From: Gluconacetobacter azotocaptans
GTDB taxonomy: Bacteria > Pseudomonadota > Alphaproteobacteria > Acetobacterales > Acetobacteraceae
DNA: 64,000 bases
Reading direction: 5' to 3'
Assembly: GCF_014174355.1 (NCBI RefSeq)
Contig: NZ_JABEQF010000003.1
Span: forward strand, 310,001 to 374,000
The notes beneath the pieces are model-generated. The model was not told the origin of the DNA. It did no database searches and was given only the letters and a program-made list of their open reading frames with translations. Both the position numbers and the translations under genes were made by a program. Of this stretch, positions 51,049 to 60,236 are shown one piece after another; the stretch's first letter is position 1, and each line of letters starts with the position of its first letter.

Positions 51049-52094
51049 GGAATGATCTCGTCGTTGCCGCCGCTTTCGGTGAGATCGATTTCACCGGCAT
51101 TTGCCATGTTCTTGATGGTGCCGACGATTTCCGCCTGTGCCGCGTCGGCGTCCCTGACACGGACAGGCCCAAGGGCCTCGATCTCTTCCATGAGAATACT
51201 CCCGGCACGTTTCGACATGCATTGCAGGAACATCTTCCGTACCGTCTCGGAAGCCCCCTTCAGGGCCAGCGGCAATTTGTCGCGATCCATCTCGTTGACG
51301 ATCCGCATAAGGGATTCATGCGGCAGACGCTTGATGTCCTCGAAGGTGAACATCAGCGCCTTCACCTTCTCCATGTCGTCGTGATTGCGGTTGTCCATCG
51401 ACGCCATCAGGCGTGTCTCGGTCTTGCGATCGAAATTGTTGAAGATTTCCGCAAGAAGCTCGTAGCTGTTCCGCTTGGACGAACGTCCCAGAGACGACAT
51501 GAATTCCGAGCGAAGCGTGGCCTCGACGCTGTCCAGAACGTCTCTCTGCACCGTTTCCATGTGCAGGACCCGCATCATGACGTCGGTTGCATAGTCTTCG
51601 GGAAGCAGCGCGAAAATGCGCGCGGCATGCGCGGGCTGGAGCCTGCTCAGAATGACGGCGGCCGTCTGCGGGTATTCGTTCCGCAGATAGTTGGCCAGCA
51701 CGGTTTCCTGAACGTTCCCCAACTTGTCCCACATCGTCCTGCCGGCCGGACCACGGATCTCGTCCATGATCTTGGCGACCTGATCTTCCGGCAGGGCCTT
51801 GCGCAGCATTTCTTCCGTGGTTTCGTACGTGCCCACCAACCCGTCGGCCGATTCAAAATTCCGGCTGAACTCATGGCAGACGGATTCCACCAGATCGGCC
51901 CGTACAAGGCCGAGGCTGGCCATGGTGACGGAAATGTCGCGGATTTCATCCTCGTGCAGCATCTTCAGAAGTTTGGCCGATTTCTCACGCCCTACGGCAA
52001 GCATGAGGATGGCGGCCTTCTGCCTGCCGTTCAGATGCGCTGTAACAGTATTCTGACCGCCGGAAGCGACGGGGGATATAGCGGCCTCGGTCAT
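51045..52094 (-). CDS. fliG: Flagellar motor switch protein FliG
   Basis: The 349-aa protein has the FliG layout: an N-terminal FliF-binding part (GRQKAAILMLAVG), the middle domain with LRNEYPQTAAVILSRLQPAH, and the C-terminal MotA-contact domain with MFTFEDIKRL and LPLALKGASETVRKMFLQCM. It transmits torque. It overlaps fliF by ATGA (52091-52094) and fliH by GTGA. Confidence 0.97.
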   Translation of the reverse strand: MTEAAISPVASGGQNTVTAHLNGRQKAAILMLAVGREKSAKLLKMLHEDEIRDISVTMASLGLVRADLVESVCHEFSRNFESADGLVGTYETTEEMLRKALPEDQVAKIMDEIRGPAGRTMWDKLGNVQETVLANYLRNEYPQTAAVILSRLQPAHAARIFALLPEDYATDVMMRVLHMETVQRDVLDSVEATLRSEFMSSLGRSSKRNSYELLAEIFNNFDRKTETRLMASMDNRNHDDMEKVKALMFTFEDIKRLPHESLMRIVNEMDRDKLPLALKGASETVRKMFLQCMSKRAGSILMEEIEALGPVRVRDADAAQAEIVGTIKNMANAGEIDLTESGGNDEIIP

Positions 52095-53728
52095 GCCTGT
52101 TTTCCTGGCTCGGGTGTGGCCAGCCAGTTCCGAATGATCAGAACGCTCTCGTCGAGGCTTTCTTCAACGCGATCCGAGACCTTTGCGATCGCCTCGGTCC
52201 GCAGTTTTCCTTCGACGCCCTCGATCCTGATCGTTCCATCTCCGGTTCCGTCGGAAGGAATCAATGCCCCCGCGGCGCCGCCGGCCAGGCGGGTGGCGTT
52301 TGCGGACATGCCCAGAGCGCCTTCATGCGCCGACCGCCCGGCGAGGGCAAGAATATTCCCCTTGCCACGCCGCAGCATCGGCCGGACGGCTATGAAAATG
52401 GCTCCAAGTGCCAGAATGATGGGGATGACCCATTCCGCGACGTAGATAAGGGTGTCACGGTTGAACAGGCTGCTGCCCGCGGTCGCGAATTCATTCCCGC
52501 CATCAGGCATGAACCGCATCGAAACGACATTCACCTCGTCGCCACGGTTCTTGTCGTACCCGATCGCCGTCTTCGCGAGCGTGGTGAGTCTTTCGATCTC
52601 GCTGCTGTCCAGCGGCTGCCAGACGTCTTTCCTGCCACTTCTGACCACCGTGCCGTCGACCATGACGGCAAGGCTGATCCGGGCCAGCCGCGGGCGTGTC
52701 TGGTTTATGACGCGGACGCGCTTGCCGATCTCGTAATTGTCGGTCTCTTCCTCACGGTCGTCGTTCGAACCGTTCCTGTTGTCCTGGTTCGCATTGGCGT
52801 TCGGCAGGTTGTTCGACACCGAAGTATTCGGGTTGGCCTCGGTATTGACGCTCTTGTCCGAACTGGTCTGCTGCGAGCGGAGAACCTGCTGGTTCGGATC
52901 GTAGCTTTCGTCCGTCTCGTGGATTTCGTCCGTATCCATGGTGACCGCTGCGCGGGCACGCACATGCCCCGCACCCAGGGTCGGCACCAGCATGTCTTCC
53001 ACGGCTTCGGCCAGACGCTGTTCCTCGGCGTGGCGCAACTTCTCGACCGTGGTTTCCTGACCGGCGGCGCTGTCGGGGTCGCCGGGCTTCAGCAGGACAT
53101 CGCCCCGCGTATCGACGATCGAGATATTCTGCGGGCGCAGGCTGGGGACAGCCGCCGCGACCAGGTTCTGAATGGCCTGGATGCCGTCGGGGGCCATGCG
53201 GCCCGCCCTGCCGATGTCAAGGATGACGCTGGCCTGAGACGGGCTGGTCTGGGTCGAAAAGAGATCGCGATGCGGAAGAACGAGGTGAACCCGGACGTTG
53301 CGCACCCCATGGAGAAGACGAATGGAGCGCTCAAGCTCGCCCTCCATGGCCCGTGTCTCGTTGATGGTCTGCTCGAACTGCGTGCTGGTCAGCGTCCCGC
53401 TCTTGTCGAACAGTTCGTAGCCGACAGCCCCCCCGCTCGGGAGCCCATCCTTTGCAAGCAGAAGCCTTGCGCTGGCGACCTTGTCGCGCGGAACGTAGAT
53501 GCTCGTTCCGTCGGAGCTGGTCGTGGTGTTGATATGGGCCTTTCCCAGATCGTCGATCATTTCAGCGGCTTCGTTAAGATCGAGGTCGCCGTAAAGCAGG
53601 GCCATGGGCTGGACGCTGCCCCGAAAGACGAAAAGTCCGATTGCCGAGAGAAGAACGGCAGCCGCGATCCCCAGCGCCGCCAGTCGCTTGCGCCCAAGGC
53701 CCTTCAGACCAGCCAATATGTTCTGCAT
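52091..53728 (-). CDS. fliF: Flagellar MS-ring protein FliF
   Basis: The 545-aa protein has the N-terminal membrane helix (LAALGIAAAVLLSAIGLFVF), ring-building motif regions (MALLYGDLDLNEAAEMIDDL), and a second helix (VAEWVIPIILALGAIFIAV) before the FliG-binding C-terminus (VEESLDESVLIIRNWLATPE). It forms the MS ring and is the first gene in the fliF-fliG-fliH-fliN-fliO-fliP operon. Confidence 0.97.
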   Translation of the reverse strand: MQNILAGLKGLGRKRLAALGIAAAVLLSAIGLFVFRGSVQPMALLYGDLDLNEAAEMIDDLGKAHINTTTSSDGTSIYVPRDKVASARLLLAKDGLPSGGAVGYELFDKSGTLTSTQFEQTINETRAMEGELERSIRLLHGVRNVRVHLVLPHRDLFSTQTSPSQASVILDIGRAGRMAPDGIQAIQNLVAAAVPSLRPQNISIVDTRGDVLLKPGDPDSAAGQETTVEKLRHAEEQRLAEAVEDMLVPTLGAGHVRARAAVTMDTDEIHETDESYDPNQQVLRSQQTSSDKSVNTEANPNTSVSNNLPNANANQDNRNGSNDDREEETDNYEIGKRVRVINQTRPRLARISLAVMVDGTVVRSGRKDVWQPLDSSEIERLTTLAKTAIGYDKNRGDEVNVVSMRFMPDGGNEFATAGSSLFNRDTLIYVAEWVIPIILALGAIFIAVRPMLRRGKGNILALAGRSAHEGALGMSANATRLAGGAAGALIPSDGTGDGTIRIEGVEGKLRTEAIAKVSDRVEESLDESVLIIRNWLATPEPGKQA

Positions 53729-54191
53729 GGGAAGCGTTATGCCGTCATGACACTAAAGCGGAAAGGCACAAAAATCCTCCGGCGGCTTGACCATGCGATA
53801 TCCCCTGCATCTCGCCTTATAACGATGCATACGCCATCAGGAAGGCTAAAAAGACCGTCCATGACGAAATGCATATAGAGCGGGTCGATTCTTGACTTGA
53901 ATCATTTCTCGATCGCCGTCAGACAGTCCGCCGACCGCGCGGCACGTCTCCACAGGATTATGAGGATTATGTGCCGATAAAGCACAGTCTGATGTTTCTG
54001 AATAGTTCAGACGTTATTATACTTAATAAAAGATGGGAAAAGACTGCTGCATGAATGGTCCGGGGGCATCGGGTCGCGTCATCGACTGCGTCTGCCGGGG
54101 GCAGTCCATGAAGGGCGCGCATCCTGCCACGGCTGGCACGGAAGTACCCAACCTGATCGGGGTGACAAAGCTGGCAGGCATTTTGGAAAAT
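53729..54191. other. Region upstream of fliF, end of the flagellar locus
   Basis: The 463 bp between fliF and the tRNA are richer in A+T than the flanks around 53990-54040 (TTATTATACTTAATAAAAG). The fliF promoter must lie in the left part. No gene is recognised; a small plus-strand frame at 54033 has no support. Confidence 0.45.
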
Positions 54192-54268
54192 TGGCGCACC
54201 CGAAAGGACTCGAACCTCTAACCCCCAGATTCGTAGTCTGGTGCTCTATCCAATTGAGCTACGGGTGC
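54192..54268 (-). tRNA. tRNA-Arg (ACG)
   Basis: The 77-nt gene folds with acceptor stem GCACCCG/CGGGTGC, a D arm with AGCTCAATTGGATAGAGC, anticodon loop CTACGAA (anticodon ACG), the TTCGAGTCC T arm, and an encoded CCA end. It lies on the minus strand between fliF and the thioesterase gene. Confidence 0.96.
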
Positions 54269-54361
54269 GCTGTGGGGCGCTGTGTAACCGAGTGTCGGGG
54301 AAACGGCAACCCCCTTCCGCATTTTTTTTCCGGAGCCACCCAGGGGACATCGGACCCCGCG

Positions 54362-54883
54362 TTACGGGGCCATGCCGCCGCGGGGGGCGACGGTGTGGCC
54401 CAGAAGGCCGCGCAGCAGGGCGCCGATATCGGGTTCGTGGGCGTCGCCGGGGGGCAGGCGGTGGTAGATCGCGTCGGCCCGCACGGCGGGTGTGCCGTCC
54501 ACGGTGGCCAATCCCTGGACGAAGACCAGGCTGCGCGTGATGCGCAACGTTTCGGCCCGCAATTCCACCCATACTTCGCGCGGGACCGCCGCCATGAAAT
54601 CCAGGCTCAGCGAGATCGTCGGCAGGAAGCCCGTCTGCAAATCCTCGCGGAACAGGGCGGCCATCGCCAGATAGGTGTCGCAGACGCTGGCCAGCTTCCC
54701 GCCGTGGCAGAGCCCTGCCCGATTGCAGCAGGCCGGCGTGACGCGGAACCCGCCCACCAACTGCCCGGCTTCGACGCCGACCAGGAAGCCGCCCGACAGG
54801 GCATCGAACCCGCCGGGGGCAAGGTCGGGCAGGGGGACGAAGCCCGGCGGGGACGAACTGTCCTGCGCGGGGTCGGCGGTCAC
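54362..54883 (-). CDS. PaaI-type hotdog thioesterase
   Basis: The 173-aa product has the hotdog core with NRAGLCHGGKLASVCDTYLA, close to the HGG-x-x-x-x-x-D pattern of PaaI-type acyl-CoA thioesterases. GTG 54883 was chosen because AGGGGCC lies about 6 bases upstream and the frame ahead is Arg/His-rich non-family sequence. The substrate is unknown. It is 168 bp after the beta-lactamase-fold gene on the same strand. Confidence 0.75.
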   Translation of the reverse strand: MTADPAQDSSSPPGFVPLPDLAPGGFDALSGGFLVGVEAGQLVGGFRVTPACCNRAGLCHGGKLASVCDTYLAMAALFREDLQTGFLPTISLSLDFMAAVPREVWVELRAETLRITRSLVFVQGLATVDGTPAVRADAIYHRLPPGDAHEPDIGALLRGLLGHTVAPRGGMAP

Positions 54884-55050
54884 GATCCGGCCCCTGTGTC
54901 GGGATGGCGGATGCGGGCGGTGGCGGCAGCGATGGTCATGGGGGGCGGCCTCCCGGCGGGATCTCCGGCTCATGCCGCATTACGCGGCAGGTCGGTCCCG
55001 GATGCCGGGGGCAGGACAACTGCCGGAAAACAATCCGTGACCGCGCCGGA

Positions 55051-56208
55051 TCAGCTTCCCGGAAGCAGCACCCGCGCGGCCGCCGTGGCGACGTCGTGGC
55101 GCAGGCGCACGACGCTGTGCCCGCCTTCGGGATGAACCCGGTTCGTCAGGATCAGGACATAGCTGTCGCTGCCGGGATCCAGCCACAGCGACGTGCCGGT
55201 GAAGCCGGTATGGCCGAACGACCCCACCGGGAAGACGTCGCCGCGCGGGGTCGAATAATGGGTGTGGATGTCCCAGCCCAGGCCGCGCAGGTCCTGCCGG
55301 CCGGCGGGCTGCTGCGGCGTGGTCATCAGCACCAGCGTCTCGGGCTTCAGCGGATAGGCGCTGGGCCGCCCGGCGCGGCGATCCAGCAGCGCCTGGGCAT
55401 AGACCGCCATGTCGGCGGCGTCCGAAAACAGGCCCGCATGGCCCGCGACCCCACCCATGCGGCGCGACGTAGGGTCGTGGACGACCCCGCGCAGCATGAC
55501 GTGATGCTCGTCGAACTGGGTGGGCGCGATGGATGGCAGCCAGGCGGGCGGCGGCAGGAAGCGCGAGCGCGCCATGCCCAGCGGGTCCAGCACCCGGGTC
55601 TGGACGTAATGGTCCAGCGTGTCGTGCGAGAAATGCTGCACCAGCAGGCCGAGCGTGATGAAATTGATGTCGCTGTAGACGAAGCATTCGCCCGCCGGAT
55701 GGTCGGGGCGCGTCTCCATGACCCGGCGCACGGCTTCGTCGCGGCCGGTCCAGGGCGTGGACAGGTCCAGGTCGGGCGGCAGGCCGGAATAATGCGTCAG
55801 CAGGTGGCGGATCGTGATCGCCGCCTTGCCGTTGTGGGCGAAGTCCGGGAGATAGCGGCACGCCGGGTCGTCCAGCCGGAAGGCCCCGGCCTCGTAAAAC
55901 TGCATGAGCGCGACGGTGGTCGCGACCGGCTTGGTCAGCGACGCCATGTCATAGAGCGTGCCTTCGTCCAGCGCCTCGCGCGCCGGGACCAGGGCGCGGC
56001 ACCCGTAGGCGCGGTGATGGACGATCCGCCCGCCATGGCCGATGACGATGACGGCCCCCGGGGTCTGCCCGTCGGCGATCGCGCGGTCCACCAGCCGGTC
56101 GACCGGGGTGAACGGGCCGGCGACGCCGGCCGCGCAGCCCCCCGCCATTCCGGCGCCGCCCGCGGCCAGCATCAGGCGCAGCATGGTCCGTCGGCTCGGT
56201 ACCGTCAT
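55051..56208 (-). CDS. Serine beta-lactamase-fold lipoprotein (AmpC-like hydrolase)
   Basis: The 385-aa protein has a twin-arginine-like N-terminus (SRRTMLRLML), a lipobox (MAGGC, Cys25), and the beta-lactamase core: S90-x-x-K93 (MASLTKP), Y178-S-D in place of the usual Y-x-N, and a HTG motif (FGHTGFTG). It is probably a periplasmic, membrane-anchored esterase, amidase or peptidase rather than a true beta-lactamase. It overlaps the upstream transporter gene by ATGA (56205-56208), so the two are translationally coupled. Such pairs occur in peptidoglycan-sugar recovery loci. Confidence 0.85.
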   Translation of the reverse strand: MTVPSRRTMLRLMLAAGGAGMAGGCAAGVAGPFTPVDRLVDRAIADGQTPGAVIVIGHGGRIVHHRAYGCRALVPAREALDEGTLYDMASLTKPVATTVALMQFYEAGAFRLDDPACRYLPDFAHNGKAAITIRHLLTHYSGLPPDLDLSTPWTGRDEAVRRVMETRPDHPAGECFVYSDINFITLGLLVQHFSHDTLDHYVQTRVLDPLGMARSRFLPPPAWLPSIAPTQFDEHHVMLRGVVHDPTSRRMGGVAGHAGLFSDAADMAVYAQALLDRRAGRPSAYPLKPETLVLMTTPQQPAGRQDLRGLGWDIHTHYSTPRGDVFPVGSFGHTGFTGTSLWLDPGSDSYVLILTNRVHPEGGHSVVRLRHDVATAAARVLLPGS

Positions 56209-57713
56209 CGTGTCTCGTGCTCCATCTCGGTCGGATCCAGCGTAGGGCGGGCCGCCGCGTCGCGAAAGGCCGGGCCGGGCCGCAGCCGGCAGGGCAGCCC
56301 GATGGCGAAGGTCGCGGCCACCCCGATCGGCACCAGCCATGGAAAGGCGATGTTGCGGCCGCCCGGATGCACGAACAGGATCAGCACCGCCATGACCGCC
56401 AGCGTGCCGACGAAGGCCGGAACGGTGTCGCGCTGCCGCGCGCCCGGCACCAGCAGCCCGAACAGGAACGCCCCCAGCAGCGCGCCGTAGGAATAGCCTG
56501 CGATCGACAGGCCGAAGACCACGGCCGACCGACCGGTATTCGAAAAGCACGACGCCGCCCCGATCAGCAGCACCGCCCACAGCACGGTGATGCCGCGCGA
56601 CAGCGTCACTGCCCCGATCCGCCCCCGCCATGCCGCGGGCGGCAGCAGGTCCGCCAGGGTCGATCCGGTCATCGCGTTCAGCGCCGAGGACAGCGACCCC
56701 ATCGTGGCGCTGATGATGCCCGCGATCAGCACCGCCGACAGGGACGGCGGCAGGTCACGGGCGATGAAGGCGGGAAACAGCGCGTCGGGCGAACGCAGCC
56801 CCAGCGCGGCGGGCGACGCCCCGCCATTGCGGATCCACAGCAGCACCCCCACCGCCGACAGCAGGGCGAACAGGCCGGTGACGACGACCGCGCTGCCGAC
56901 CATGGCGATCCGCGCCGCGCGCAGCGACCGGGCCGCCAGTACACGCTGGACCATCAGCTGGTCCGCCCCGTGCGAGGCCATGGACAGGATCGCCCCGCCC
57001 ACCAGCGCCGTCGCCGGGGCATAGGGCGACGTCAGGATGGCGCCGTCGCCGTGGAAGACCGCGAGGCGTCCGGCGCGCCATGCCGCCCCCAGCGTCGCGC
57101 GGTCGGCATAAGGCCACAGCAGGCCGACGCACAGGATGGCCCCCAGCGTATAGAGGCCGAACTGGATGCTGTCGGACCAGACGACGGCCCGCAGCCCCCC
57201 GGCCGCGGTATAGGCGGCGGTCAGCGCCGTCAGCCCGACCAGCACCGGCAGCGGCCCCGCGGGCAGGTGCGCCGCCGCCAGCAGCGCGCAGATCGGCAGG
57301 GTGGAGGCGAACAGCCGCACCCCCTCGGCCAGCAGCCGCGTGCCCAGGAAGACGGCCGAGGCCAGGCGCTGCATCCCGCGTCCGAACCGTTCGCCCAGAT
57401 ACTGGTAGGCGCTGGAAAATCCGTCGCGCGCATACAGCGGCAGCAGCAGCCACGCCACGACGATGCGTCCGGCGACGTAGCCCAGGCCCAGCCCGACGAA
57501 CACCAGGCCGCCGCCGTAGGCCACCCCCGGCACGCTGATGACGGTCAGGGTCGAGGTCTCGGTGGCGACGATGGACAGGCAGATGGCCCAGGTCGGCAGG
57601 TCATGGGGCCGCCGTCCGTCCGGCGCGCCGGTGCGCCCCCGCGACAGGCGCAACGACAGGGCGGCGAGGGCCAGCAGGCACAGGCCGATGATCGCGGGTT
57701 CGGTCAGGGACAT
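56205..57713 (-). CDS. Sodium:solute symporter (SSF family)
   Basis: The 502-aa protein has about 13 predicted membrane helices and SSF stretches such as SIVATETSTLTVISVPGVAY, AAGGLRAVVWSDSIQFGLY and AGIISATMGSLSSALNAMTG. GGAGATCC precedes the ATG at 57713. The substrate cannot be read from sequence. Coupling to a beta-lactamase-fold lipoprotein suggests a peptidoglycan-derived sugar such as MurNAc. Confidence 0.88.
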   Translation of the reverse strand: MSLTEPAIIGLCLLALAALSLRLSRGRTGAPDGRRPHDLPTWAICLSIVATETSTLTVISVPGVAYGGGLVFVGLGLGYVAGRIVVAWLLLPLYARDGFSSAYQYLGERFGRGMQRLASAVFLGTRLLAEGVRLFASTLPICALLAAAHLPAGPLPVLVGLTALTAAYTAAGGLRAVVWSDSIQFGLYTLGAILCVGLLWPYADRATLGAAWRAGRLAVFHGDGAILTSPYAPATALVGGAILSMASHGADQLMVQRVLAARSLRAARIAMVGSAVVVTGLFALLSAVGVLLWIRNGGASPAALGLRSPDALFPAFIARDLPPSLSAVLIAGIISATMGSLSSALNAMTGSTLADLLPPAAWRGRIGAVTLSRGITVLWAVLLIGAASCFSNTGRSAVVFGLSIAGYSYGALLGAFLFGLLVPGARQRDTVPAFVGTLAVMAVLILFVHPGGRNIAFPWLVPIGVAATFAIGLPCRLRPGPAFRDAAARPTLDPTEMEHETR

Positions 57714-57831
57714 GGATCTCCGTTCGGGGCAGGGAAGGCGGAGGCGGGGGCGGAGGCCGGGCAGGGCCGAAGGGAACTTTGCCCCGCCCGCAGGGTTTTT
57801 GGGAGGATACCAATCTGTAAAGGAGGCTTCC

Positions 57832-58038
57832 ATGAGCCACGACCGTTTTCCGACATCCAGCCTGTGCCGCGCCGTTTTCCTGGTGGTGGCGATGCTGGGC
57901 GTGTCGGCGGGACTGTCGGCCTGCAACACCGTGCGGGGGGCTGGCGAGGACGTCAGCTCGGTCGGTCATGACGTCTCGCGGGGGGCAAACGCGACGCAAG
58001 GACATATCACCCATTCGACCGGCGCATCCCCCCAGTAG
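57832..58038 (+). CDS. Entericidin-like small lipoprotein
   Basis: The 68-aa protein has an N-terminal hydrophobic segment, lipobox GLSACN, and then NTVRGAGEDVSSVGHDVS, the typical entericidin A/B pattern. AGGAGG lies 6 bases before the ATG. In enterics the pair EcnA/EcnB affects cell lysis in stationary phase; a single gene is seen here. It is divergent from the transporter gene. Confidence 0.8.
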   Translation: MSHDRFPTSSLCRAVFLVVAMLGVSAGLSACNTVRGAGEDVSSVGHDVSRGANATQGHITHSTGASPQ

Positions 58039-58044
58039 TTTTGT

Positions 58045-58145
58045 CGTCCGAGCCGTCAAGGGCCGAGACCCTTGCACCCCGACATGCATGAAGTCGGGGG
58101 TTTCCAAAGGGCCGAGCCCTTTGGTGGGTCAAGGGCAAAGCCCTT
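58045..58145. repeat. Stem-loop intergenic repeat, copy 2
   Basis: Three hairpins are visible: CAAGGG...CCCTTG, CCCGAC...GTCGGG and AAAGGG...CCCTTT, followed by CAAGGGC-AAA-GCCCTTG. On the opposite strand the sequence aligns with the copy at about 63.07 kb (shared CTTGACCC, CCCTTTGGAAAC). It sits after the entericidin-like gene. Confidence 0.65.
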
Positions 58146-58239
58146 GCCGTTGGTTTGCTGCCCGCCCCGAAGGCCCGCAACATCGGCTTGAATCCGTGCC
58201 GGTCGAGCATGGCCCCGCGCCTCAGGCGTGACGCGAGCC

Positions 58240-58269
58240 TTGCTTTTTGGTTCATTCTTTCCCAATAAT
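58240..58269 (+). promoter_or_regulatory. Promoter-like -35/-10 pair before the FMN riboswitch
   Basis: TTGCTT (58240-58245) and AATAAT (58264-58269) are 18 bases apart, about 35 bp before the riboswitch begins. Placement is right for the rib transcript; the prediction is by eye only. Confidence 0.35.
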
Positions 58270-58299
58270 AGCGCATTCCGGTTCGTGTGACCGGGTTAT

Positions 58300-58470
58300 T
58301 GACGTTCTCGGGGCGGGGTGAAAGTCCCCACCGGCGGTATTTGCGCCCGGTTTTCGGGCCGGCGCATCAGCCCGCGAGCGCCCGCACGGCCTTCCAGCCG
58401 GGCGGGGACAGCAGACCCGGTGTGATTCCGGGGCCGACGGTATAGTCCGGATGATAGAGAACGAGGTCCG
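58300..58470 (+). ncRNA. FMN riboswitch (RFN element)
   Basis: The conserved 5' part TTCTCGGGGCGGGGTGAAAG, the ACCGGCGGT segment, the stem containing CAGCCCGCGAGC, and the 3' part with CAGACCCGGTGTGATTCCGG, CCGACGGTATAGTCCGGATG and AGAGAACGAG are all present in order. It directly precedes ribD and should shut off the riboflavin genes when FMN is high. Confidence 0.95.
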
Positions 58471-58533
58471 CGCGGAGGCGCCACGTGGTGGCGCGTCCTG
58501 TGTGGTCCGTTGCGCCCCGGGTCCGTCCGAAGG

Positions 58534-59637
58534 ATGGGACCGCTTGTCTTGGCTGAGGTTTCGGTAAGCTCAGGGGTGCGTCGTCCGGATTGCGATCCGG
58601 CGGGTCTTCCCCCCGTCATCGGCCGGGCGTTCCGGGCCGCGCTTGCCGAGGCGTCGCGCCACATGGGCGCCACCGCTCCCAATCCCCCCGTCGGCTGCGC
58701 CATCCTGGATGCCCAGGGCCAGATCCTGACCGTTGCCGCCCATCACCGCGCCGGTGCCCCCCATGCCGAGGCTCTGGCCCTGCGGACATGCGCGCAGCAG
58801 GGTCTGATCGACCGCGCGGCGACGGCCGTCGTGACCTTGGAACCCTGCAATCATACCGGCCGCACCGGCCCCTGTTCCGAGGCGATCCTGGCGTCGCCCA
58901 TCCGCGCGGTCTGGGTCGGGGCCGCCGATCCCAATCCCCGGGTTGCCGGCGGCGGGGCCGCGCGCCTGCGCGCGGCCGGATGCGATGTCCGCCTGCTGGC
59001 GGATCTGGCCGGCCCCGATGCCGTTGCCCTGGCCGCCGGCTGCCGGGCACTGATCGCCCCCTTCGTCCACTGGTCGCGCACCGGCCGGGCGTGGATGACG
59101 GTTAAGCAGGCCGTCGCGGCCGACGGCTCCATGATCCCGCCGGCGGGGCGGACGACCTTTACCTCCGACAGCGCGCTGGACGTGGCGCATCGCCTGCGCC
59201 GGGCGACCGACGCCGTGGTGACCGGCATCGGCACCGTGCTGGCCGACCGGCCGGGCCTGGATGTGCGCCGGATGCCCGACCATGCCGCCCGCGCCGGGCG
59301 CCTGCTGGTGGTGTGCGACCGGCGGGGCCGCCTGCCGGATGACTGGCGCGCGGCGGCCACGGCCCGGGGGTTCGATGTGCGGACCTGCGACGACGTGGCC
59401 CGGGTCCCCGCTTTGCTGGGCGAGGCCGGCGCGCTGTGGGCGCTGGTCGAGGCCGGGCCGGCCCTGCTGGACGCGATGCGGGCGGGCGGAATCTGGGACG
59501 ACTGGCTGACCATCGGGGTCACGCCGGACGGGCGCGAACGGATGGATATCACGGTCAGGAACGGGACGGACACGCCGCTGCGCCTGATCCCGGGCCTGGC
59601 TGCGTCGAGGGAGGAAGCATGTTTTCCGGCATCATAG
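58534..59637 (+). CDS. ribD: Riboflavin deaminase/reductase RibD
   Basis: The protein (367 aa) has the deaminase domain with zinc residues in PHAEALAL and EPCNHTGRTGPC, and the C-terminal reductase domain (WMTVKQAVAADGSM, then VVTGIGTVLADRPGL). It converts the GTP-cyclohydrolase product to the pyrimidine for lumazine synthase. The start is uncertain: ATG 58534 was used; TTG 58510 and a later GTG are alternatives. The gene lies 64 bp after the riboswitch and overlaps ribE by 19 bp. Confidence 0.94.
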   Translation: MGPLVLAEVSVSSGVRRPDCDPAGLPPVIGRAFRAALAEASRHMGATAPNPPVGCAILDAQGQILTVAAHHRAGAPHAEALALRTCAQQGLIDRAATAVVTLEPCNHTGRTGPCSEAILASPIRAVWVGAADPNPRVAGGGAARLRAAGCDVRLLADLAGPDAVALAAGCRALIAPFVHWSRTGRAWMTVKQAVAADGSMIPPAGRTTFTSDSALDVAHRLRRATDAVVTGIGTVLADRPGLDVRRMPDHAARAGRLLVVCDRRGRLPDDWRAAATARGFDVRTCDDVARVPALLGEAGALWALVEAGPALLDAMRAGGIWDDWLTIGVTPDGRERMDITVRNGTDTPLRLIPGLAASREEACFPAS

Positions 59638-60236
59638 AACATCTGGGCACCGTCACGGCCGCCAGCCATGGGGACCGGTCGCTGCGTATCGGGGTGGCGA
59701 CGGGCATCGGCGACCTGTCGATGGGCGAAAGCATCGCGGTCAACGGCGTGTGCCTGACCGTCACCGACTATGACGCGACGGGGAACGCGGCGTTCTTCAT
59801 CAGCACGGAAACGCTGGACCGCACGACGCTGGGCCTGCTGGCCGAAGGCAGCCGCGTCAATCTGGAACGCGCGGTCACCCCGGCCACCCGCCTGTCGGGC
59901 CATATCGTGCAGGGCCATGTGGACGGCACGGCGTGCCTGCTGTCGGTCGAACGGGCCGGCGAGGCACGGCGCGTCGTCTTCGGCGTCCCCGCGAGCCTGC
60001 GCCGCTATCTGGTGGAAAAGGGGTCGATCACGCTGGACGGCATCAGCCTGACCCTGAACGAGATCGGCGAAGTCGGGGCCGGGGACGCCGGCCCCGACGC
60101 CTTCGCCGTCGCCCTGATGATCATCCCCCATACCTGGACGCATACCACCCTGGGCACCATGGCACCGGGCGACGCCGTGAATGTCGAGGTCGACGTGATC
60201 GCGAAATATGTGGAGACCCTATGTCAGTATCGGTGA
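59619..60236 (+). CDS. ribE: Riboflavin synthase alpha chain
   Basis: The 205-aa protein starts with MFSGIIEHLGTV, the family signature, and shows the duplicated lumazine-binding halves, with NGVCLTVTDY and HIVQGHVDGTA in the first and DGISLTLNEIG in the second. It makes riboflavin from two lumazine molecules. GAGGAAG precedes the ATG. It overlaps ribD at the start and ribBA by 16 bp at the end. Confidence 0.96.
   Translation: MFSGIIEHLGTVTAASHGDRSLRIGVATGIGDLSMGESIAVNGVCLTVTDYDATGNAAFFISTETLDRTTLGLLAEGSRVNLERAVTPATRLSGHIVQGHVDGTACLLSVERAGEARRVVFGVPASLRRYLVEKGSITLDGISLTLNEIGEVGAGDAGPDAFAVALMIIPHTWTHTTLGTMAPGDAVNVEVDVIAKYVETLCQYR

Noticed and set aside
54192-54300. tRNA-Arg as an attachment site for an integrated element
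   Set aside because: No partial tRNA repeat or integrase nearby; flanking genes are housekeeping or flagellar.
55051-56208. Acquired beta-lactamase resistance gene
   Set aside because: The lipobox, altered Y-S-D motif and coupling to a symporter point to a chromosomal cell-wall or ester hydrolase.
56217-57971. A 584-codon plus-strand frame over the symporter gene
   Set aside because: Extremely Gln/Arg/Gly-rich; it is the opposite strand of a hydrophobic membrane protein gene.
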